A program made the translations under genes and the position numbers. Below are positions 1 to 7,168 of a stretch of DNA of 13,413 nt, piece by piece. This DNA is from an uncultured Eubacteriales bacterium (lineage in GTDB: Bacteria; Bacillota; Clostridia; Peptostreptococcales; Anaerovoracaceae): NCBI GenBank assembly GCA_910585135.1, contig CAJUEB010000045.1:1-13413 (forward strand), read 5' to 3'. The notes beneath the pieces were generated by a model. That model saw only the letters and a list, made by a program, of their open reading frames with translations, was not told where the DNA came from and searched no databases. Position 1 is the first letter of the stretch. Every line of letters begins with the position of its first letter.

Positions 1-103
1 GGCTTCCCGTATTTTTTATTTATTCAGTTGTAACACATGTATTGTAATCCTACACAATTTAGATGTGCAATATCTGTAGTTTATATATTTCCCTTTATCT
101 TTA

Positions 104-112
104 TGTTATAAT
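104..112 (+). promoter_or_regulatory. Extended -10 promoter for the EamA transporter
   Basis: A perfect TATAAT at 107-112 is preceded by TGT at 104-106, giving the extended -10 pattern TGnTATAAT. The upstream stretch around 83-90 is only AT-rich, with no good -35 hexamer, as is common for extended -10 promoters. Transcription would start near 119. The first 100 bases hold nothing else I can name; the T-rich run near position 10 could be the tail of an upstream terminator. Confidence 0.55.
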
Positions 113-118
113 GATTTC

Positions 119-361
119 AAAAAATGGAATCAGGAGGGCGGCACGATAATAAGAAAGCGTTTTTTCGGTCGAATCTTCTTATGGTTTTAATTCCGGTTTG
201 TGACGATTTCAATAAAGCAGATTGGCTATCGATACGATTTGTGAATTGGGGCAGTGGAGAGTATGCGCTTCTTTTTATGATGAACCAGGATTTTGTTTTT
301 ACTCGTGAGACCTTGCATGAAACAGTATGGGGCGCTGGTTATCGGTCTAGGGGGGAGTTTT
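119..361 (+). other. Long untranslated leader of the EamA transporter
   Basis: About 240 nt lie between the predicted transcription start and the best start codon at 362. Open frames cross it (one from 124, one from 293), but neither has a well-placed ribosome binding site and the encoded peptides do not look like the transporter family. A stray AGGAGG at 131-136 has no start codon behind it. I could not match the leader to a riboswitch class by eye, so a regulatory RNA here is only a possibility. Confidence 0.3.
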
Positions 362-1225
362 ATGTGGATTGTATTTGCGTTTGGTTCTGCACTGTTTGCT
401 GGAATTACTTCTATTTTTGCAAAATGCGGGATAAGAGAGACGGATTCCACGGTAGCAACGGCTATCCGTACTATCGTGGTCCTCATCTTTGCATGGATTA
501 TGGTGTTCATTGCAGGCTCACAGGAGCAGATTTATTCAATCAGCGTGCGAACCATGTTGTTTTTGGTCCTTTCAGGACTTGCGACAGGCGCATCCTGGCT
601 CTGTTATTTTAAGGCATTGCAGCTGGGAGATATCAATAAAGTTGTACCGATCGATAAATCCAGCACTGTACTGACGATTCTTATGGCGATTTTATTTCTG
701 CATGAAGAAATTGATCTGTACAGGGCTATCGGCATCATCCTCATTGCTGCGGGGACTTTTTTGATGATTGAAAAAAAGGATGCTTCCATCGGAATTGAAA
801 GAGGAAACAGCTGGCTTCTTTATGCGTTGGGTGCTGCTGTTTTTGCCAGTCTTACAGCTATTCTTGGAAAGATCGGTATTGTGGGAGTAGAGTCTAATCT
901 GGGTACAGCCATACGTACCGGCGTGGTGCTGCTTATGGCATGGGTCATGGTTTTTGTCACAGGAAAAAAGCGCGAGGTTATGGAGACCCCGAAAAAAGAA
1001 TTAGGCTTTATATGCCTGTCCGGCATTTCGACAGGTGCTTCCTGGCTTTGCTACTATAAGGCTTTACAGGATGGACTTGCCAGCGTCGTTGTTCCGGTGG
1101 ATAAGCTGAGCCTTCTGGTTTCTGTCACATTTTCCTATCTTGTATTCGGTGAAAGGCTGACGCGAAAAGGAATGCTGGGCTTGTTTGTCATCACAGCGGG
1201 AACGCTGGTTATGCTCATGCCTTAA
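362..1225 (+). CDS. EamA/DMT-superfamily transporter
   Basis: A 287-residue integral membrane protein with about ten hydrophobic segments, the usual length for two-domain EamA carriers, which export or import small metabolites across the cytoplasmic membrane. The two halves are clearly repeats. IRTIVVLIFAWIMVFIAG (about residues 35-52) matches IRTGVVLLMAWVMVFVTG (184-201). LSGLATGASWLCYFKAL (70-86) matches LSGISTGASWLCYYKAL (219-235), and each is followed by VVP(I/V)DK. The start at 362 was chosen because a G-rich site, GGGGGGAG, ends about five bases before it; the longer frame from 293 adds 23 residues without a ribosome binding site. The gene stands alone, with its own promoter and a possible terminator. 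The substrate cannot be told from the sequence. Confidence 0.9.
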   Translation: MWIVFAFGSALFAGITSIFAKCGIRETDSTVATAIRTIVVLIFAWIMVFIAGSQEQIYSISVRTMLFLVLSGLATGASWLCYFKALQLGDINKVVPIDKSSTVLTILMAILFLHEEIDLYRAIGIILIAAGTFLMIEKKDASIGIERGNSWLLYALGAAVFASLTAILGKIGIVGVESNLGTAIRTGVVLLMAWVMVFVTGKKREVMETPKKELGFICLSGISTGASWLCYYKALQDGLASVVVPVDKLSLLVSVTFSYLVFGERLTRKGMLGLFVITAGTLVMLMP

Positions 1226-1247
1226 TGCGAAAATGTTTAGGCATTTT
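1217..1247 (+). terminator. Possible terminator after the EamA gene
   Basis: ATGCCT at 1217-1222 pairs with AGGCAT at 1239-1244, extendable by two A-T pairs across a mismatch, and T-rich sequence follows. The stem overlaps the stop codon and is short, so this is a weak candidate. Confidence 0.35.
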
Positions 1248-1441
1248 ATCGTTTTATCGGGCAGGCCGGTGGTTTTTATGTTGTTTGATTTGCCCATATA
1301 GATTTTCTCTAAATCGTTAAAATTACACAATAGCTTCTTTCAGGTAACTACAGCATTTTATTGTGCCTGCTTTACAGATATTCATTACGAAGATATCTTA
1401 GCATTGCAGCTTGACGTTGTTAATCAACGCTTGAGTTGCGC

Positions 1442-1470
1442 TTGTTTTTGGGATTCATTCGTGATAATAT
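1442..1470 (+). promoter_or_regulatory. Weak promoter candidate for the kinase operon
   Basis: TTGTTT at 1442-1447 and TAATAT at 1465-1470 are separated by 17 bp, about 60 bp before the kinase start. Both hexamers are imperfect. The rest of the 300-bp gap (1248-1441) shows only AT-rich sequence and short imperfect inverted repeats, for example CACAATA at 1326-1332 with TATTGTG at 1359-1365. I see no gene there. Confidence 0.25.
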
Positions 1471-1532
1471 AAGGGCAAGAATTTAAATAATGTGCTTTAT
1501 GAAAGCTATGGGATAAGTATATGGAGCGGGCG

Positions 1533-4106
1533 ATGAAAGAGAAACATGATAAAAGAAAGCTAGACAAAGGATTTTCTCTGCTGATTTCTATTATTTTGAT
1601 ATTTTGTATTTTGGGAGTGGTGGTATTTTCCGTATCGAAGAAAATCTCTGTGGAGATGTCGGAGTCGGCAATTCAGAATCTGAGCGAGAGCCTGGACTTG
1701 GTCAAGAGTACGCTTGAGGCAATCCTGAATAAAGAGGCGGAGTTTCAGAAGCTGATAGCGAAGGAGATGGCATCGGCAGAAAATCCTGAAGAACATCTGC
1801 GCTTTTATGGAGGCAGTCAGACGATGACAAGGGTTTCCTTGATATACGCAGGAGAGACGGAGGGAGTTTCTGATAATGGCGAGGTTTTTACAGAAGAGGA
1901 TTTGGACTTTTCTGCTGGCGGCATGGTAGATGGCGTGGCGGTATCCCAGTCGTACGTGAATTATATGGGCACATGGGCATACACCATGAAATGTCCCGTC
2001 ATAAGGGATGGGGAGGAAGTGGCCATGCTCTATGTGGAATATATCTATGATTTCCTGGACAAATTTCTTCCGAACGGATTTTACAATCAAAAAGCCATGC
2101 TGTATGTTATGGATGGGGAGACGGAGCGTTTTGTCTTAAAACCCAAGGGTATGGGAGAACGGGATGCGGGGCATCTGAACCTGAAAGATTTCTATCGGGC
2201 AAATGATATTCAGGAAGACGGGCTTCTGGAAGAGGTGGATGCTTGCTTGAGCGAAAGCAAGGATATTATGTTTAACCACGACATTCGGGGGAAAAAGGCG
2301 CTGAATTATATGTGGGCTGTGAACGGCGGGACTATTTACCTGATCGGTTATGTGCCGATCGAAGCGATTCAGCAGGAAGGGACGACAGTTAATCACAATA
2401 TCTTTATCGTAGTGGCTGTGATGCTGATTGCGTTTCTTCTGTGCTGTGCAATATTTTATTTCAATCAAAGACAGCGGATTCGAATTCGAAAGGAGCAGGA
2501 GGCGGAGCGGGAAATCCACAACAGACAACTGGCTGAGGCGCTTCAGGCGGCACAGGCTGCGAGCAATTCAAAGACGATGTTTCTTTCGAACATGTCCCAT
2601 GATATCCGGACTCCGATGAATGCGGTGCTCGGATTCACCACGTTGTTAGACAGAGATGCGGAGAATCCGGATAAGGTAAGGGAGTACACGAAGAAGATCA
2701 CGGCATCGGGGCAGCATCTGCTGAGCCTGATTAATGATATTCTGGATGTTTCCAAGATCGAGAGTGGCAAGGTAGTGCTCTCGGTGGAAGAATTTACTTT
2801 AAATGATCTGGTGTCGTCTGTAGATGCGATCATTCGTCCTATGGCAAAGGCTAGAGAACAGAAATTCTACGTGACGGTGACCGGCGTGAAGCATGAATAT
2901 CTGATGGGAGATGAGACGCGGGTCAATCAGATTCTGATCAATTTGCTTTCCAATGCGGTGAAGTATACGCCGGTGGGCGGCAGCATCTGGTTCAGGATCA
3001 TTGGGTTAGAACAGCGGTCCAGTCAGTTCGAGCATATAAGGATAGAGGTGGAAGACAATGGATACGGCATGACACCGGAATATCTGGAGACGATCTTTGA
3101 TGCGTTTACCAGGGCGGAGAACAGTACCACGAATAAAGTGCAGGGAACCGGGCTGGGCATGGCGATCACGAAAAATATCGTGGAACTCATGGGCGGCACG
3201 ATCGATGTTTCCAGCGAGGTGGATAAAGGAACCCTTTTCAGGGTAGATCTGGAATTCCGGATACCGGAGGGGCAGAAAGACAGACAGTTTTGGAAAGAAA
3301 GCGGGATTTCCAGAATGCTAGTGGTGGATGGCGATGCGCGAAGCGGAGAGAACGTTCAGACCCTCATGCAGGATATGGATGTGGCGGTGGACATAGCGCA
3401 GAGCATCGAAGAGATCCGATCGCTGTTGCAGGCTTCTGATATTAGCAGTAAGGGGTATCAACTCATCCTAGTGGATTGGGATATACCGGGGCTGGATGTC
3501 CAGAAGGCAGCGGAGGAGATTAGAAAGCTTATGCCAAAAGCGCCAATCCTGTTCTTTGCGGAATGTGAGGGAGCAGAAGATGTCCAGGCGCCTCCTGTGG
3601 AAATGACGGCAATTATGCCGAAGCCGTTTTTCGTATCTGCATTGAAAGAAAAGGTGATGGAGATGCAGGATGGTGGCAGGACAGGGCAGGAGTTCCGGAA
3701 AACGGAGACTGGCAGTATGGAAGGACTGAATTTCCTGGTTGCGGAGGATAATGAAATCAATGCGGAAATTCTGCGGGAAATTTTATCTATTGATCATGCT
3801 GTCTGTGAAATTGTTGAAAACGGACAGTTGGCAGTGGAGCGTTTTTCGGCGGCCGTTGAGGGTGAGTTCGATGCCATCCTGATGGATGTACAGATGCCGG
3901 TGATGAATGGCTACGAGGCGACGAAGGCAATACGATCCTTGGATCGTGAGGATGCGGGGGAGATTCCAATCATAGCCATGACGGCCAATGCGTTTGCGGA
4001 GGATGAGAAAGAGGCGCTTAGAAACGGTATGAATGTTCATTTGGCTAAGCCTGTTGATGTGGAATTACTACGGCGGATTATAAGGCAGTATGTGATAAAA
4101 GAGTAG
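1533..4106 (+). CDS. Membrane hybrid sensor histidine kinase with two receiver domains
   Basis: An 857-residue multidomain signalling kinase. A membrane segment lies near residues 14-36, an extracytoplasmic sensor region of about 250 residues (Cache-like in size and layout) follows, and a second membrane segment sits near 290-311. A short coiled linker leads to the H-box MSHDIRTPMN with phospho-accepting H356. The ATPase domain has its N-box near 467-475 and the G2 box GTGLGM at 538-543. Receiver 1 keeps D599/D601, D648 and K697 but lacks the usual Thr/Ser before the lysine. Receiver 2 is canonical, with E738/D739, D785, MTAN and K839. No HPt domain is present. ATG 1533 has GGAG six bases upstream; the in-frame ATG at 1521 is the alternative. 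The gene lies 33 bp before a solute-binding lipoprotein, presumably co-transcribed. The signal is unknown. Confidence 0.93.
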   Translation: MKEKHDKRKLDKGFSLLISIILIFCILGVVVFSVSKKISVEMSESAIQNLSESLDLVKSTLEAILNKEAEFQKLIAKEMASAENPEEHLRFYGGSQTMTRVSLIYAGETEGVSDNGEVFTEEDLDFSAGGMVDGVAVSQSYVNYMGTWAYTMKCPVIRDGEEVAMLYVEYIYDFLDKFLPNGFYNQKAMLYVMDGETERFVLKPKGMGERDAGHLNLKDFYRANDIQEDGLLEEVDACLSESKDIMFNHDIRGKKALNYMWAVNGGTIYLIGYVPIEAIQQEGTTVNHNIFIVVAVMLIAFLLCCAIFYFNQRQRIRIRKEQEAEREIHNRQLAEALQAAQAASNSKTMFLSNMSHDIRTPMNAVLGFTTLLDRDAENPDKVREYTKKITASGQHLLSLINDILDVSKIESGKVVLSVEEFTLNDLVSSVDAIIRPMAKAREQKFYVTVTGVKHEYLMGDETRVNQILINLLSNAVKYTPVGGSIWFRIIGLEQRSSQFEHIRIEVEDNGYGMTPEYLETIFDAFTRAENSTTNKVQGTGLGMAITKNIVELMGGTIDVSSEVDKGTLFRVDLEFRIPEGQKDRQFWKESGISRMLVVDGDARSGENVQTLMQDMDVAVDIAQSIEEIRSLLQASDISSKGYQLILVDWDIPGLDVQKAAEEIRKLMPKAPILFFAECEGAEDVQAPPVEMTAIMPKPFFVSALKEKVMEMQDGGRTGQEFRKTETGSMEGLNFLVAEDNEINAEILREILSIDHAVCEIVENGQLAVERFSAAVEGEFDAILMDVQMPVMNGYEATKAIRSLDREDAGEIPIIAMTANAFAEDEKEALRNGMNVHLAKPVDVELLRRIIRQYVIKE

Positions 4107-4139
4107 TGGGAAAGCATAGTATGAGGAGGGAAACTTAAT

Positions 4140-5456
4140 ATGAACAGGAAAAGCAAGCGAGTGATCGTAAAAGCGGCAGTTGCCTTTCTGATGTGTACTG
4201 TCATGCTTGCGGCGGCAGCTTGCGGGAAAAAGGAAAGTACCAATAATCTGCTCTCGGCGGAGGAGGATGCGGAAAAGGTTGTGAGCATGTTCAGCCCCAT
4301 GGAGAAAACGGAGGCGGATACGGTCAATACTGCAAGAAGCGCGACGGATAAAACGGTCATTATGGCAGAGGAAAAGCTGAACCTCAAAGTGAATTATGTG
4401 ACTTACACAGCCGAAAATTACCAAGATAAAACATATGATGAAGTGGCACTTGACAGGGCGCGTAACAATATGGACGATATCTATCTGCTCAATCCTGATA
4501 CCATAAAAGCATTGGGAGAGGAAGGCAAGCTGATGGATCTGTCGGGACTCACGTGTACCGACAATCTGAGGGATGTGGTAAAGACGGCGAACGTTGTAAA
4601 CGGAAAGCTGGTTGCGATCCCGCAGGAAGTGGTAGCGTATGGGTTGTTCATCAATAAGGATATGTTTGATCGATATAAACTGAAACTGCCGGAGACGCCG
4701 GAGGAATTTTTGGAATGTTGCCGAGTGTTCAAAGAAAACGGAATTGAAACGCCGGTAGGAGCGAACAGGTGGTGGCTGGAGACTTTCGTGCTGGCACAGG
4801 CTTATGCGGATTTGTATAACGGCGGGAATACGGAGGCTGAGATAGAGGCTTTAAACAGTGGGGAAAGCAAGTACAGTGATTATATGCGCCCAGGCTTCGA
4901 GTTCTTGCAGGAGATGATCGACAAGGGGTATATTGATGCCGATAAGGCATACGTGAATGAAGCGATTGAAGGGGAAGGTCCTGATTTTTTGGCACAGAAG
5001 ACGCCGATCGTAATGGCTTACTGGGGAGCAGCGAATACAGATACTGCTTACGGTGATCCGGACTTTGAGATGCTGGTCATCGGATTTCCTAGCAGCAGGG
5101 GGCGGATGCCTGTAATACCTATGACAGGCTTTGGCGTTGGTGCGGAGGCGAAGCATGCGGAAGATGCGATGAAGACGCTGGATATCATGCTGTCCGATGA
5201 GGCTCTCCAGACTTATGCGGAGACCAATAAAGTAATCTCGCCGTCAAAGAATGTGGAAGTGGAATGTATTCCGGCGCTGAAGCCGCTGAATGACAGAATC
5301 CAGTCCAATATCTATGTTCTCGGTGCTAACGCGAATATGAAGCTGGAACAGTGGGGCAATACTTGTCTTATCGTGCGGAAATTACTAAAAGGTGCTACAG
5401 TGGATGAGTGCATGGCGGAATTTGACAGGTTGCAGGCGGAAACGCTGCGTCAATAG
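4140..5456 (+). CDS. Extracellular solute-binding lipoprotein (family 1 type)
   Basis: A 438-residue exported binding protein. The N-terminus has basic residues, a hydrophobic stretch and the lipobox-like AAAC, with Cys28 as the predicted lipidated residue, so the mature protein would be anchored on the outer face of the membrane. The body has features of family 1 ABC binding proteins: AIPQEVVAYGLFINKDMFD in the hinge region, a PETPEEFLE segment, and a C-terminal helical part ending in LKGATVDECMAEF. This family usually binds sugars or oligosaccharides; the ligand here is not predictable. AGGAGGG ends nine bases before the ATG. No permease or ATPase genes follow, while the hybrid kinase is directly upstream. 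I infer it may present a ligand to that kinase, or work with a transporter encoded elsewhere. Confidence 0.88.
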   Translation: MNRKSKRVIVKAAVAFLMCTVMLAAAACGKKESTNNLLSAEEDAEKVVSMFSPMEKTEADTVNTARSATDKTVIMAEEKLNLKVNYVTYTAENYQDKTYDEVALDRARNNMDDIYLLNPDTIKALGEEGKLMDLSGLTCTDNLRDVVKTANVVNGKLVAIPQEVVAYGLFINKDMFDRYKLKLPETPEEFLECCRVFKENGIETPVGANRWWLETFVLAQAYADLYNGGNTEAEIEALNSGESKYSDYMRPGFEFLQEMIDKGYIDADKAYVNEAIEGEGPDFLAQKTPIVMAYWGAANTDTAYGDPDFEMLVIGFPSSRGRMPVIPMTGFGVGAEAKHAEDAMKTLDIMLSDEALQTYAETNKVISPSKNVEVECIPALKPLNDRIQSNIYVLGANANMKLEQWGNTCLIVRKLLKGATVDECMAEFDRLQAETLRQ

Positions 5457-5466
5457 CAGAGCGTTT
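5440..5466 (+). terminator. Possible terminator overlapping the binding-protein stop
   Basis: AAACGCT at 5440-5446 pairs perfectly with AGCGTTT at 5460-5466, around the stop codon. An alternative fold stacks CTGC on GCAG. The T-run after it is poor (TTT then ATT), so termination efficiency is doubtful. Confidence 0.35.
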
Positions 5467-5518
5467 ATTGGGTCTGTCCCGTTTTTGGAGAAATGGTTAT
5501 TTTTGAAAAAATTAAGGA

Positions 5519-5534
5519 GTTAGTGCACACTACT
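5519..5534. repeat. Palindromic box, copy 1
   Basis: GTTAGTGCACACTACT is an imperfect inverted repeat centred on GTGCAC. It matches a second copy at 5729-5744 in 13 of 16 positions. It lies just after the solute-binding gene. It could be an operator, but no cognate regulator can be assigned. Confidence 0.35.
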
Positions 5535-5728
5535 GAATACTTGCTAAAAAGCAAAATGTATATATATACAGAATTTTATGGCAAAAATGAATGAAAATTC
5601 ATCAACAACATAGGAAATTTTTCATTGTCACTTTGATGATACCGAAAAACTTGCAAAAAGCGCACCTGGAATGCTTGCTGCCATTCAGTTTGACCAAAAT
5701 TTGGCGATTTTGCAAAAAGAAACATTGT

Positions 5729-5744
5729 GTTAGTGTACATTAAC
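5729..5744. repeat. Palindromic box, copy 2
   Basis: GTTAGTGTACATTAAC is nearly a perfect palindrome, with only one mismatched pair. It sits 20 bp upstream of the -35 hexamer of the promoter at 5764-5793, a position typical for an activator site. It repeats the box at 5519-5534. Confidence 0.4.
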
Positions 5745-5763
5745 CGCAAAAATTTATAAAAAC

Positions 5764-5793
5764 TTTACATTTTGAAGCGATTCCCGTTAAAAT
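5764..5793 (+). promoter_or_regulatory. Sigma-A-type promoter upstream of the small ORF
   Basis: TTTACA at 5764-5769 and TAAAAT at 5788-5793 each match the consensus in five of six positions, with an 18-bp spacer. Transcription would start near 5800, giving a leader of about 115 nt to the start codon at 5915. The leader includes a small hairpin, ATATGG-ATT-CCATAT, near 5829-5843. Confidence 0.5.
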
Positions 5794-5877
5794 AGGATCT
5801 GTATAAATATGAATATTACCACGACAGATATGGATTCCATATGAAATAGTCTCTTGGTGTTTTGATTTTGATATGTA

Positions 5878-5907
5878 CCCTTTTTACTGGACACCCAGTA
5901 AGGAGGG
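5878..5907 (+). promoter_or_regulatory. Hairpin sequestering a ribosome binding site
   Basis: CCCTTTTTACTGG at 5878-5890 and CCAGTAAGGAGGG at 5895-5907 form an uninterrupted 13-bp stem (two G-U pairs) with loop ACAC. The 3' strand contains the whole AAGGAGGG site that serves the ATG at 5915. A TTTTTCT run follows directly, so the same hairpin could act as an intrinsic terminator. Hairpins of this kind are known at the 5' ends of insertion-sequence transposase genes, where they limit translation from read-through transcripts. Confidence 0.65.
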
Positions 5908-5914
5908 TTTTTCT

Positions 5915-6064
5915 ATGTGTTACAATTATGGATTCAAATTATTGTGTGTTGAGACGTATCGATCCGGTACATGGCCTGAAACACCGGAAGGTATGCTCAA
6001 GCGTAATTTCCACAATATGATTAGGCGGTGGTCAATAATCAAAGAATCAAAGGATTGCGGGTAA
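5915..6064 (+). pseudogene. 49-residue ORF resembling the N-terminus of a transposase
   Basis: This short ORF starts at an ATG seven bases after a near-perfect AAGGAGGG; the in-frame ATG at 5873 lies upstream of the hairpin and has no such site. The peptide shows the pattern Y-x-FK-x-x-CVE-x-YRSGTWPETPEG followed by FHNMIRRW. This resembles, from memory, the helix-turn-helix start of IS transposase proteins whose full versions run on well past this point. Here the frame stops at residue 49 and I cannot recognise a continuation in 6065-6247 in any frame. I therefore read it as a truncated insertion-element remnant, though a genuine small basic protein under hairpin control remains possible. 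The adjoining 6065-6247 gap shows nothing else I can name. Confidence 0.45.
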
Positions 6065-6247
6065 GAACGGACATATGATTGCTTGTTCTTTGGCTTTATA
6101 AGCTGGCGCGTTATGTGAATTTGATATTGGGAGAGATTTTTTGGCGGAGTTGTAGTATCATTATTATGAAGTTATGCGGGTGAATATAGAAGACGTTCAA
6201 GCCGCAAGCATTTCGTAGAAGGTAAAAATGTTTCAGGGAGTCTTGTT

Positions 6248-7168
6248 TTGAATAGGGCAGTGAACATGAGCAGGGTCAGGAAGAGAATGAAATGTATATG
6301 CAGGATATTTGCTGGGGTTTTTCTCATAGCGACTGCGCTTTTTTTAGCGACAGGGCTAAAGCCTGCGCTTACTGATGGAGAGTTCAGTTTATTTTCTTGG
6401 ATCTCAATGTGGGCTATGCTTGCAAGCAATGTGCTGTTCTTTATCACTTTTTTTATCGTGGAGGCATTGCCAAAAAACGAATTGGATTTTAAGGCAACTG
6501 GAAGGAAAAAAATGGAAAGTTCAGCAACGAGCAGCTCGAATGCGTTGATTTCTAATTTTTCAAAGGATGCCTTAAAAAAGGATTTAGAAAAAACAAGTAA
6601 CCCTATTAAGAAAAGAGCAGGGTGGATTAACGATTATTTAAAACGGTATATTGGGAATGATTTCTTAATATGGCCCGTTTCAAAAATATTTGTTTTAGAG
6701 AGCAGGAAGGGAGGACTGAAAGCAACAAGGTCTTATTTGCTAGTATTTGGAAAAAGGTATAAATATGTAAAAGGCATAGGTCATGAGGAATATCCGCTAG
6801 AAGAGCGAATTGCATTTTTTGATAGATTTTTAAAAGAAATCCTTCTTGATGGAGAGAGATTGTATTATAAAAACGAAGCCTTTTGTATAGAAGCGGAGAA
6901 CTATGAGCTTTGTTATTACATAGAAGCATATAGGAAGAACACGGACAAAAAGTGCTATATAGATCAGGGGAAACCAAAAGCAGAGCGGTTATACGGTAAT
7001 GGTGCGGCACAAGCGTTCTATGAATTGAAATGTGAATTTGGATCAAGCTCCGCTATTATAGGGGAAGTGTTTCAAGTCATGAATGATGAAAGCTATGCAC
7101 TGGCCCGCCCAAATGCTAGGGAAAGGTTTGTGGCATTGTGTAAGGAGAAAAACCATGGCATATCATGA
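6248..7168 (+). CDS. Two-TM membrane protein of unknown function
   Basis: I do not recognise this 306-residue protein. Two hydrophobic segments near residues 17-37 and 49-71 form an N-terminal hairpin. A charged, mostly soluble region of about 230 residues follows, rich in Lys, Tyr and Glu, with no cysteine cluster or catalytic motif I can name. A TTG start is chosen because AGGGAG lies seven bases upstream; ATG at 6266 is the alternative and would remove six residues. The stop overlaps the next start by 14 bp, so it is translationally coupled to the first WYL protein. Its coding sequence is more AT-rich than the genes after it. Two TMs beside WYL regulators could mean a membrane sensor or effector, but that is inference. 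Confidence 0.7.
   Translation: MNRAVNMSRVRKRMKCICRIFAGVFLIATALFLATGLKPALTDGEFSLFSWISMWAMLASNVLFFITFFIVEALPKNELDFKATGRKKMESSATSSSNALISNFSKDALKKDLEKTSNPIKKRAGWINDYLKRYIGNDFLIWPVSKIFVLESRKGGLKATRSYLLVFGKRYKYVKGIGHEEYPLEERIAFFDRFLKEILLDGERLYYKNEAFCIEAENYELCYYIEAYRKNTDKKCYIDQGKPKAERLYGNGAAQAFYELKCEFGSSSAIIGEVFQVMNDESYALARPNARERFVALCKEKNHGIS

Larger units (their letters stand above)
5467..5763. other. AT-rich gene-poor stretch
   Basis: I see no convincing gene in this stretch. It contains the two palindromic boxes listed separately, a small hairpin TTGCT-AAAA-AGCAA at 5541-5554, and two copies of TTGCAAAAAG (5651-5660 and 5710-5719). A 39-codon open stretch at 5614-5733 has protein-like composition but no start or ribosome binding site. 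The base composition is clearly more AT-rich than the flanking genes, consistent with degraded or foreign DNA. Confidence 0.4.

Noticed and set aside
124..612. 162-codon open frame overlapping the EamA start
   Set aside because: It has no ribosome binding site, its composition is unlike a protein, and most of it lies in another frame of the clear transporter gene.
2543..2833. Antisense open frames within the kinase gene
   Set aside because: They are shadows of the strongly supported sense frame, without ribosome binding sites or recognisable products.
5523..5594. Possible 23-codon peptide from GTG after AAGGAG
   Set aside because: The spacing between the ribosome binding site and the GTG is only three bases, the peptide is low in complexity, and the site coincides with the palindromic box.
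5614..5733. 39-codon open stretch with protein-like sequence (FDDTEKLAKSAPG)
   Set aside because: It has no start codon or ribosome binding site and is short enough to be chance in AT-rich DNA; I could not connect it to a known family.
6121..6170. Promoter for the 6248-9336 operon (TTGGCG at 6141-6146 with TATGAA at 6165-6170)
   Set aside because: Both hexamers match only four of six positions with an 18-bp spacer in AT-rich DNA; too weak to list.
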